64,000 nt of DNA from the NCBI GenBank assembly GCA_021791845.1, contig JAJYVT010000003.1, positions 1 through 64,000 on the forward strand, in the 5' to 3' direction. The stretch is from Actinomycetes bacterium (GTDB taxonomy: Bacteria; Actinomycetota; Acidimicrobiia; Acidimicrobiales; RAAP-2). Of this stretch, positions 8,699-15,522 are shown piece by piece. The first letter of the stretch is position 1. The number at the start of each line of letters is the position of its first letter. The notes beneath the pieces were generated by a model. The model searched no databases and was not told the DNA's origin. It saw only the letters and a program-made list of their open reading frames with translations. A program made the translations under genes and the position numbers.

Positions 8699-9978
8699 GG
8701 GGCAGGAGGGCCGGCGCCCGCCGGCGCGCCCTTCTGGCCGCGCTCGGAGCGGCGTGCGTCGCCGGCAGCGCCACCACGGCCGTGGCACCCGGGCCCGCGG
8801 GGGCCGCGCCGGACGCGGCGGCGTCGGGGATCGGCGCCACCTGGGCGACGGCGCAGGGCGCCTGGGCCGCGCTGCCCATGGGGCACCTGGCCTCGGCCAA
8901 CAACACGTTCTGGGAGCTGCTGTTCCGCCGCACGGGGACGACGCGCTGGACACTGGTGACGCCGCCCGGGGTGGCGACCAACGGCGGCGTCGTCGGGGCG
9001 GCCACACCGGCGGCCACAGGGGTCGTGACCGTCGGGATCCAGCCGGCCAAGTACCTGCGCTACTCGCCGGTCGCCCGCACGACCGACGGCGGGAAGCGCT
9101 GGCTGAGCGGCACGCTCCCCTCCGGCCTGGCACCGGTGGCCGACGCGATGGCCAGCGCGCCGGCGGGCACGGTGGTGGCGCTGGAGCGGGGCCGGGGCGG
9201 GACGCTCGTGCGCAGCGACGGCTCGCTCACACGCTGGACCACGATCGCCACCGGGCGCGCCCTGGCGGCGACGGCCGCCGGGCGGGCGTGCGGGCTCCGG
9301 GCGCTCAGCGCGGTGACGCTCGGCTCCGCCGGTCCGGAGGTGGGCGCAGACTGCACGAGGCCCGGGGTGGTCGGGCTGCTGGCCGACCAGGGGGGGAGCT
9401 GGGTGGCAGACGGGCCGCGCGTCGGGCAGGAGGCCGGAGCGACGATGCGCGTCCTGCGCCTCTCCACCGTGTCCTCGGTGACGGCGGCGGTGGTGGAGGC
9501 AAGGACCGGGCGTCGGACGTCGGTGCTCGCCCTCTGGCGCCGGGCCGGCCAGGCGTGGACGGTGTCGGCGCCCGTCCGCGTCGAAGGCGACCTGGTGTCG
9601 GCGGGCTTCGGGCCGGTCGCACCGGACGCCGCCGCCCCGACCGCCGCGACCACCTCGACCACCTCGGCCACCTCTGCCGGGTCCGGCGCGTCGGCAGCCT
9701 CCACGGGACCGGCGGTCGTCGTGGTCACGGCGACGCGCTCCGGACGGGTCGCCGTGCACGCGGTGCCGGGCCCAGGAGCCCGGTGGACCACGGTGGCGGC
9801 GCCGAAGGGAACGGAGGCGGTCGTCGGCCCCGGTGGACCGGCGGACGCCGGCGTCGGCGCCGGCACGACGGCGCTCTCGGTGTCGGGCAGCTGGGTCACC
9901 GTCTGGAGCCGGTCGGCGGGAGGGTGGCGGCGGGGGCCGCGGCTCGAGGTGCCGATCGAGTACGGCTCCTCGACATAG
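8695..9978 (+). CDS. Secreted protein with Asp-box (BNR-like) repeats
   Basis: A 427-residue protein starting at a GTG that overlaps the preceding stop. The N-terminus has a run of Arg followed by a hydrophobic stretch (ALLAALGAACVAGSA) and an Ala-rich region, consistent with export. One clear Asp-box occurs (TTDGGKRW), with weaker repeats such as RSDGSLTRW, suggesting a beta-propeller of the sialidase or photosystem-assembly type. A Thr/Ser/Ala linker near residues 315-335 separates a short C-terminal part. No catalytic signature is visible. Overlap with the SCO-fusion gene suggests a shared task in the periplasm-equivalent space. Function unknown. Confidence 0.7.
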   Translation: MRGRRAGARRRALLAALGAACVAGSATTAVAPGPAGAAPDAAASGIGATWATAQGAWAALPMGHLASANNTFWELLFRRTGTTRWTLVTPPGVATNGGVVGAATPAATGVVTVGIQPAKYLRYSPVARTTDGGKRWLSGTLPSGLAPVADAMASAPAGTVVALERGRGGTLVRSDGSLTRWTTIATGRALAATAAGRACGLRALSAVTLGSAGPEVGADCTRPGVVGLLADQGGSWVADGPRVGQEAGATMRVLRLSTVSSVTAAVVEARTGRRTSVLALWRRAGQAWTVSAPVRVEGDLVSAGFGPVAPDAAAPTAATTSTTSATSAGSGASAASTGPAVVVVTATRSGRVAVHAVPGPGARWTTVAAPKGTEAVVGPGGPADAGVGAGTTALSVSGSWVTVWSRSAGGWRRGPRLEVPIEYGSST

Positions 9979-9984
9979 GGTCCA

Positions 9985-10011
9985 CACCGTGCGCACCGTG
10001 CGCACCGTGCG
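9985..10011 (+). repeat. Three tandem copies of a 9-bp unit
   Basis: CACCGTGCG occurs three times in direct, exact succession (9985-9993, 9994-10002, 10003-10011) in the 54-base gap before ctaG. It could be a simple slippage repeat or binding sites; nothing decides between these. Confidence 0.8.
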
Positions 10012-10032
10012 CTCGAGGCGGGGGGAGTGGTG

Positions 10033-10926
10033 ATGGACGTGATCGGTCACTGGACCCTGGACCCGTTCGCCGTGATCGCCGTCGTGGCCGCCGTCGTGCA
10101 CGAGCTCGGATTGCAGCGCCTGATGGCCCGGGCGGCGCCGGCCCGTGCCCGCCGCCGGCGGCGGCGGTCGCTCCTGTTCTACGGGGGGCTGGTGGTCCTG
10201 GTCCTCGGGGTCGCGTCCCCCGTCGACTACTGGTCCTACCGGTACTTCTACGTCCACATGATCGAGCACATCCTGCTCATGTTCTTCGCCCCCATGCTCA
10301 TGGTGGCCGGCGCGCCCTGGATCCCCTTCGCCTTCGCCGTGCCGGTCGGGGTGCGGCGCCGGATCGGGCGAGCCGTCGCGCTCGGCCGGCGCACCGCCCC
10401 GCTCCGCCGAGCGTGGCGGACGGTGACGGCGCCGTGGACCGCGCTGGTCGTGTTCAACGCCGTGATGGTGTTCTGGCACGTCCCGGGGCCGTTCGACCTG
10501 GCGCAGCGGACACTGGCCGTCTACGTGTGGCTGATGCACGGCAGCTTCGTGGTGAGCGGGCTCCTGTTCTGGCTGCAGATCATCCCGTCGCGCCCGTTCC
10601 ACCGCCGGGGGTCCACGACCTGGCAGATGGGCGCCATCATCTCGAGCAACGTGGTGATGTTCGTGCTGGCGATGGCCATGAGCATCTTCACCAGCACCTC
10701 GTGGTACAGCGTGTACGCCCACGTGCCCGGCGTGTCGCTCTCGCCCTTCGCCGACCAGCAGATCGGTGCCGCCATCTTGTGGGTGTGCGGCGACTTCTGG
10801 GCCATCCCATCGTTGGTCTCGGTGATCCGCCGTGCGGTGGAGCAGGAGGGCAGCTTCTCCGAGGTCATGGAGGTGATCCTTGCCCGCAACCGGGGTTCTT
10901 TCGATCGGCCGACAATTGCACCGTGA
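10033..10926 (+). CDS. ctaG: Cytochrome c oxidase assembly factor, caa3-type CtaG family
   Basis: A membrane protein of about seven helices from the caa3_CtaG family, whose members are needed to assemble caa3-type oxidases, probably by handling copper. Conserved features include SYRYFYVHMIEHILLMFFAP with its paired His (HMIEH), FWHVPGPFD, and SWYSVYAHVPG near the end. The ATG at 10033 is preferred because GGGGGAG lies five bases upstream; a GTG at 10027 would overlap that sequence. The oxidase genes follow after a promoter-bearing gap of about 100 bases. A second, degenerate family member lies at the other end of the oxidase genes. Confidence 0.88.
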   Translation: MDVIGHWTLDPFAVIAVVAAVVHELGLQRLMARAAPARARRRRRRSLLFYGGLVVLVLGVASPVDYWSYRYFYVHMIEHILLMFFAPMLMVAGAPWIPFAFAVPVGVRRRIGRAVALGRRTAPLRRAWRTVTAPWTALVVFNAVMVFWHVPGPFDLAQRTLAVYVWLMHGSFVVSGLLFWLQIIPSRPFHRRGSTTWQMGAIISSNVVMFVLAMAMSIFTSTSWYSVYAHVPGVSLSPFADQQIGAAILWVCGDFWAIPSLVSVIRRAVEQEGSFSEVMEVILARNRGSFDRPTIAP

Positions 10927-10959
10927 AAATGAAAAGACGCGATTTGCGGCTGTAGATGG

Positions 10960-10989
10960 TTGAAACGGGACAACCCGACTGTTTATGGT
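10960..10989 (+). promoter_or_regulatory. Candidate promoter for the oxidase genes (TTGAAA-N18-TATGGT)
   Basis: TTGAAA at 10960-10965 and TATGGT at 10984-10989 are separated by 18 bases in a locally AT-rich gap downstream of ctaG. Transcription would begin near 10996, leaving about 37 bases of leader before the TTG at 11033 and its AGGAGGGAGG. An in-frame ATG at 10985 falls inside the -10 element and is therefore unlikely to be the start. Confidence 0.5.
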
Positions 10990-11032
10990 GGCGGCAAGCG
11001 CAATCGGTTGTCAGGAGGGAGGGAACGGGGGG

Positions 11033-11716
11033 TTGTCCCGATCAGGGCGGATAGCCATCGTGCTGGGACTGTTCGCGGTCGTGGCGTTCCTCGTCGTGTG
11101 GACGGCCATGTCCTTCGTAGCGACGGAACCGGCGACGGTGAGCTTCATCAAGGGGCACTCGCCGGGCGCCCCCGTCCATCTGGTCGCCCAGACGGACGGT
11201 GCCGTCGGCACAGGAGCCCATCCCACATGGGTCTCGTACCAAGTGGAGACACCGCAGTCGCGCAAGTGGGTGCACACCACGCTGTGGCAGCTCCCGGCCA
11301 ACACGCGGATCGACGTCACCATCTACCAGTTCGACTCGGGCAGCCCGCTGCGCAACCAGCAGTGGGGCAGGGTGACCGGCACGATCGGGAACTCGGCCAC
11401 GATCACAGGCACAACATTCCAGGTCGTCAACTCCTACCAGCACACAGTGGGGCACACGTTCACCGTGCCGACGCTCGGCATCAACGTCCCCTTGCGGGGC
11501 GTGGACACATCGAAGAAGGGCTTCTGCACATCGGGACCCTGCAATCCGAAGACGCAGTTGCACCACACCGTCACCTTCTCCTTCAAGACGCCCAAGCTGC
11601 CGGGGAACTACCGGTTCCAGTGCTTCATCCCGTGCGGAGCCGGGCACTACGCCGGTAACGGCGGGCCGATGCAGACCCTCGGGTACATGGGCGGGTTCCT
11701 CGAGGTGCAGGCATGA
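11033..11716 (+). CDS. Membrane-anchored cupredoxin with a CuA-like site
   Basis: A 227-residue protein with one N-terminal membrane segment (IAIVLGLFAVVAFLVVW) and an outward beta-rich domain resembling the C-terminal half of oxidase subunit II. GHTFTVPTLGINVPL aligns with the IHSFWxPxLGVK stretch of subunit II, and PGNYRFQCFIPCGAGHYAG with PGxYxxQCAELCGxxHxxM. The likely copper ligands are His (GHTF), two Cys (CFIPC), the following His and a displaced Met. The Glu between the cysteines is absent. The TTG at 11033 is chosen because AGGAGGGAGG precedes it by ten bases and a promoter covers the upstream ATG. It overlaps coxB by ATGA. It may be an electron-entry or accessory subunit, or a copper carrier. 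Confidence 0.75.
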   Translation: MSRSGRIAIVLGLFAVVAFLVVWTAMSFVATEPATVSFIKGHSPGAPVHLVAQTDGAVGTGAHPTWVSYQVETPQSRKWVHTTLWQLPANTRIDVTIYQFDSGSPLRNQQWGRVTGTIGNSATITGTTFQVVNSYQHTVGHTFTVPTLGINVPLRGVDTSKKGFCTSGPCNPKTQLHHTVTFSFKTPKLPGNYRFQCFIPCGAGHYAGNGGPMQTLGYMGGFLEVQA

Positions 11717-12729
11717 GCGATCGCGCAGGAGCTCCCGGCCGGCCCGCGGGCGCACACCCGCTGCAGGACATCCGCCGGATCTTCGCCATCTGGATCGCGC
11801 TGTCGATCGTCGGGGACCTGATCTTCTGGTTCGTCGCCGGGCCGCACGTCCCACCCGGGGACATGACGTCGTCGGCCAGCGGCGCGCAGTTCGACTTCAA
11901 CGTCCTGTTCATGGTGGCGCTCCCCGTCATCCTCGGGGTGTGGACGTACATGGGCTACGCGGTGCTGATGTGGCGGGCGTCGCGCCCGGGGGTCCCCGAC
12001 CCGGTCGGTGGCCCGCGGGCCCGGTCGAACCTGAAGGTGCAGCTGTGGTGGATCGTGCTCACCACCATCACCGTGCTCGGCATGTTCATCTTCGGGACGG
12101 TCGAGCTGATCGTGCCGGCCGGCGCCGGGGGCGCCGAGGGGCCGAACCCGATCTGGACCCCCACGTCGAAGACCATCCTGCCGGTCCAGGTGATCGCCCA
12201 GCAGTGGAAGTTCACCTACCGCTACCCGACCTTCGGCGGCATGGAGACCAACACGCTGGTCATCCCCGACAACACCACCATCGCCTTCCACGTCACCTCG
12301 CTGGACGTCATCCACAGCTTCTGGGCGTACCAGCTGGGGGTCAAGATCGACGCCAACCCCGGCGTCGACGACATCGGCTACACCACGACCAACCAGCTGG
12401 GCCGGTTCAGCGTCCGCTGCAACGAGCTGTGCGGCATCTGGCACGGGGCGATGTGGGACTTCGGCAAGGTCGTGACCAAGTCGCAGTTCATGCGATGGGG
12501 CGAGGCGACGGAGCGGGCCCACGCCGACAACACCAAGTACCTTCCCCCGTTCGCCTGGACCTACGTGCCGACAGCCAACACAACGACAGGCGTCACAGTC
12601 GCCAACACAAGCGGACAGGCCCCGTTCTCCAAGGTGCAGAAGTACGGCGCAACAACGTCGGCCAAGAAGACACTCAAGAACGTGGTGACAGCCACATCGA
12701 CAATCACAACAGGCGGCAGCACAGGATGA
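11713..12729 (+). CDS. coxB: Cytochrome c oxidase subunit II
   Basis: Accepts electrons through the binuclear CuA centre and passes them to subunit I. The 338-residue protein has two N-terminal membrane helices (about 20-40 and 60-82, with a third hydrophobic stretch near 115), then a cupredoxin domain. All CuA ligands are present: His in DVIHSFW, and Cys, Glu, Cys, His and Met in CNELCGIWHGAM. There is no C-terminal cytochrome c domain. The last 50 or so residues are a Thr-rich tail whose threonines are nearly all ACA, unlike the ACC/ACG used elsewhere. The start overlaps the cupredoxin stop as ATGA; coxA follows after 37 bases. Confidence 0.95.
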   Translation: MSDRAGAPGRPAGAHPLQDIRRIFAIWIALSIVGDLIFWFVAGPHVPPGDMTSSASGAQFDFNVLFMVALPVILGVWTYMGYAVLMWRASRPGVPDPVGGPRARSNLKVQLWWIVLTTITVLGMFIFGTVELIVPAGAGGAEGPNPIWTPTSKTILPVQVIAQQWKFTYRYPTFGGMETNTLVIPDNTTIAFHVTSLDVIHSFWAYQLGVKIDANPGVDDIGYTTTNQLGRFSVRCNELCGIWHGAMWDFGKVVTKSQFMRWGEATERAHADNTKYLPPFAWTYVPTANTTTGVTVANTSGQAPFSKVQKYGATTSAKKTLKNVVTATSTITTGGSTG

Positions 12730-12766
12730 TGGACCGCCACAGGAGCAACGAGAGGAGCCGGAGCCG

Positions 12767-14743
12767 ATGACGCTGGACGTCGCGCCTCCCTCGCAGGTCG
12801 GCAGCGCCGGCGGCGTTCGCCCGCCGGGTGGTGCTGCCATGCGCCGTCCCTCGTGGTTGGGCCAGCACATGGGCACGGGCATCGTGCTCGCCGTGGGAGG
12901 GTACGCCCTCGGGCACTACCTCGGCAACGTCATCGCCAGCGGCTACACCTACGTGGGGACAGCCGCCGAGAACGACGTCGCCATCGTGCTCGCCCTGGTG
13001 CTGGCGGTCGTCGGCTGGCTGCTCGGCGTGGGCGCGCTCAACTACCCGTTGGCCAAGCTGGCCGGCCGTGAGCCGGCAGCCCGCCCGGACGCGGACCACT
13101 GGACCAAGTACTTCCGCTTCAGCGTCGAGCACAAGACCGTCGGTCTGCAGTACCTGATCGCCGTCCTCGTCTTCCTGTTCACCGGCGGGTTGCTCGCCAT
13201 GTCCATCCGGACCGAGCTGCTCAGCCCCACCAACCACATCATCGGCCCCGGCACCTACATCTCGATCGTGGGTGAGCACGGCACGATCATGATGATGATG
13301 GCCTCGTCGCTCGTGGTGGGGCCGCTCGGCAACTGGCTGGTGCCGCTCATGATCGGGGCACGCCGGATGGCGTTCCCCCGGGTGGAGGCCTTCTCCTTCT
13401 GGCTGTTCTCCGCCGGCTACTTCGTCATCCTGACCGCCCTGCCCCTCGGCGGCTTCCCCACCGGCTGGACCGGTTACGCCCCGCTGCAGACGCAGGCGGA
13501 CGTGGGCATGGACTCATACCTGGTCGGCTTCTCGGTCATCGGCCTCGGCATGATCCTGGCCGGGTTCAACCTGCTGGTCACCATCATCAACTACCGGGCG
13601 CCCGGCATGACCTGGGGACGGTTGCCCGTGTTCGTCTGGTCCATCCTGGCCACGAGCGCCCTCCTCACCCTGGCCACGCCCACCCTGGCGGTTGCCTGCG
13701 TCTTCGGCATCCTGGACCGGACGGTCGGCACCTCGTTCTACGTGGCTGCCCACGGGGGCAGCTCGTACCTGTGGGAGAACCTGTTCTGGTTCTTCGGCCA
13801 TCCCGAGGTCTACATCATGGCGCTGCCCGGCTTCGGGATCGTGGGGGAGATGCTGCCGGTCTTCACCCGCAAGCCGCTGTTCGCCTACCGGGTTGCGGCG
13901 GCGGGCATGATCGGCGTGGCGCTGCTGTCGTTCTTCGTCTGGCAGCACCACCTCTTCCAGAGCGGCATCAACCCCGACATGCGCCCGCTCTTCATGCTCA
14001 CCACCGAGCTGATCTCGATCCCCACCGGGTTCATCTACCTCGTGGGCCTCGGGACGCTCTACAAGGCGAAGATACGGTTCGAGGTGCCGATGCTCTTCGC
14101 CTTGGCCATGTACTTCAACTTCCTCATCGGCGGCGTCACCGGCGTCTTCCTGTCCGACGTCCCCGTGGACGTGACCGTGCACGGCAGCTTCTTCGTGCTC
14201 GCGCACTTCCACTACACGATCATGGGCGGCCTCGTCTTCGCCTTCTTCGGAGGGGTCTACTACTGGACGCCCAAGATCACCGGGAAGTCGCTGAACAAGA
14301 CGCTGGCCAAGGCGCACTTCTGGGCGATGTTCGTCTTCTTCAACCTGACGTTCTTCCCGATGTTCCTGATCGGGCTGCTCGGCCAGCCACGCCGGGTCTT
14401 CGAGTACGCCCAGGGCCTCCAGACGCTCAACGACTTCTCGTCGGTCTCGGCATTCTGCCTGGGCGCCTCGTTCATCATCTTCGTGGTGAACTTCGTCTGG
14501 TCGATCTTCATCGCCCCGCAGGAAGCTCCCGCCAACCCGTGGGGCTCGCTCGGGCTCGAGTGGCAGACGGCGACGCCGGTGCCCCGGCACAACTTCGACC
14601 GCATCCCCGTCGTGATGGCCGACCCGTACCACTACAGTGAGCCGGACCCGCCACCAGTCGCTGACCTGGCGCCAACCAGCTTCGCCGAGATGGCGGCGGC
14701 CGGCGCCGACGGAGGGGGCGCAAGCAGGGGGGGTGACCGATGA
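12767..14743 (+). CDS. coxA: Cytochrome c oxidase subunit I (aa3-type) with unusual proton-channel residues
   Basis: Catalytic heme-copper subunit that reduces oxygen to water. All heme and CuB ligands are visible: VGEHGTIMMMM (heme a), WFFGHPEVY with the His-Tyr pair, WQHHLFQSG (CuB) and AHFHYTI (heme a3 and heme a). The core is preceded by an extension of about 115 residues with two extra hydrophobic segments. Several residues conserved in A-type oxidases are changed. GAPDMAFPRxNN reads GARRMAFPRVEA, so the D-channel Asp is lost. PTGIKVF reads PTGFIYL, so the K-channel Lys is lost. YHDTYYVVAHFHY reads VHGSFFVLAHFHY, so the Mg-site Asp is lost. The Glu of GHPEV remains. 658 residues; the stop overlaps coxC (ATGA). 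Confidence 0.95.
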   Translation: MTLDVAPPSQVGSAGGVRPPGGAAMRRPSWLGQHMGTGIVLAVGGYALGHYLGNVIASGYTYVGTAAENDVAIVLALVLAVVGWLLGVGALNYPLAKLAGREPAARPDADHWTKYFRFSVEHKTVGLQYLIAVLVFLFTGGLLAMSIRTELLSPTNHIIGPGTYISIVGEHGTIMMMMASSLVVGPLGNWLVPLMIGARRMAFPRVEAFSFWLFSAGYFVILTALPLGGFPTGWTGYAPLQTQADVGMDSYLVGFSVIGLGMILAGFNLLVTIINYRAPGMTWGRLPVFVWSILATSALLTLATPTLAVACVFGILDRTVGTSFYVAAHGGSSYLWENLFWFFGHPEVYIMALPGFGIVGEMLPVFTRKPLFAYRVAAAGMIGVALLSFFVWQHHLFQSGINPDMRPLFMLTTELISIPTGFIYLVGLGTLYKAKIRFEVPMLFALAMYFNFLIGGVTGVFLSDVPVDVTVHGSFFVLAHFHYTIMGGLVFAFFGGVYYWTPKITGKSLNKTLAKAHFWAMFVFFNLTFFPMFLIGLLGQPRRVFEYAQGLQTLNDFSSVSAFCLGASFIIFVVNFVWSIFIAPQEAPANPWGSLGLEWQTATPVPRHNFDRIPVVMADPYHYSEPDPPPVADLAPTSFAEMAAAGADGGGASRGGDR

Positions 14744-15396
14744 GCCAGGTGCGCGTGCCAGCCGACTCCGGTTACGTCGCCACCCCCGAGGAGCTCGCGT
14801 ACGAGGCCAGGGCGGCCGAGAACGCGCTCTTCACGGCCAGCCGGGTCATGATCGGGATCTTCGCCTTCGCCTTCGCTGCGCTGGCGTTCGCCTACTTCTA
14901 CCTGCGCTCGACCAACAGCGCCGGCCTCTGGCGGCCGCACGACGTGACGGCGCCGGTGGCGACGGGCACCGCCATCATGGCGCTCGTGCTCGCGTCGACC
15001 GGGCTGCTCGCCTTCGGGCTGCGCCAGTTCCGGCGAAACGACACGCTCGACTGGGACGTCGCCGGATGGACGGCCGTGGCGAGCGGGCTCCTGGCGCTGG
15101 GGCTCCAGTGCTGGGAGCTCACGGACCTGCCGTTCTCGCCCTCCACGGGCGGCTACACCTCGGTGTTCATCGGCTGGGCGGTGATGGACATCATCCTGCT
15201 CGTGTCGGGGGTCTACTGGGCCGAGACGCTGCTGGCGAGGCACGCCCGCGTGCGCAAGGCGGCGACGGAGGACTCGCGGTCGGCGGGGTTCGCGAGCGCC
15301 CATTTCCGGGTGAACGTCGAATCGTGCACGTACTTCTGGGGCTTCATCGCCTTCGTGAGCGTGTTCTTCTGGGTCTTCTTCTACATCGCAGGTTGA
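14740..15396 (+). CDS. coxC: Cytochrome c oxidase subunit III
   Basis: Membrane subunit of the aa3-type oxidase, thought to stabilise subunit I and aid proton uptake. The 218-residue protein has five or more hydrophobic segments, starting with SRVMIGIFAFAFAALAFAYF, and conserved features of the family in CWELTDLPFSPSTGGYTSVF and in the C-terminal CTYFWGFIAFVSVFFWVFFY. Its start overlaps the coxA stop (ATGA), and a tiny membrane-protein gene follows after 12 bases. Confidence 0.9.
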   Translation: MSQVRVPADSGYVATPEELAYEARAAENALFTASRVMIGIFAFAFAALAFAYFYLRSTNSAGLWRPHDVTAPVATGTAIMALVLASTGLLAFGLRQFRRNDTLDWDVAGWTAVASGLLALGLQCWELTDLPFSPSTGGYTSVFIGWAVMDIILLVSGVYWAETLLARHARVRKAATEDSRSAGFASAHFRVNVESCTYFWGFIAFVSVFFWVFFYIAG

Positions 15397-15408
15397 GAGG
15401 AGCGAACC

Positions 15409-15522
15409 GTGTTCGGGACTGACCAGTACATCGGGGCGCAGGTCCTCACGCTCGCGATCCCGCTGGGGGCCTTCCTTCTCGGGCTGCTGTGGCTGTTCTT
15501 CCAGCGTCGCCCGGACCACTAG
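15409..15522 (+). CDS. Small single-span membrane protein, candidate oxidase accessory subunit
   Basis: A 37-residue frame starts at a GTG preceded by AGGAG six bases upstream, 12 bases after the coxC stop. It encodes a short polar N-terminus (MFGTDQYIGAQ), one hydrophobic helix (VLTLAIPLGAFLLGLLWLFF) and a basic end (QRRPDH). Small single-helix proteins (subunit IV types, CcoQ) are regular companions of heme-copper oxidases, and position directly after subunit III fits. I recognise no sequence family. The good ribosome-binding site and hydrophobic codons argue that it is real. Confidence 0.6.
   Translation: MFGTDQYIGAQVLTLAIPLGAFLLGLLWLFFQRRPDH

Noticed and set aside
8695-9978. The Asp-box protein considered as a sialidase.
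   Set aside because: Only one good Asp-box and no catalytic Arg triad or FRIP-like motif. A non-enzymatic propeller is more likely.
12767-14743. Subunit I considered as a nitric-oxide reductase or cbb3-type oxidase because channel residues are missing.
   Set aside because: The HPEVY His-Tyr pair, the CuB HH motif, adjacent CuA-bearing subunit II, subunit III and heme O synthase all indicate an oxygen-reducing A-type-like oxidase.
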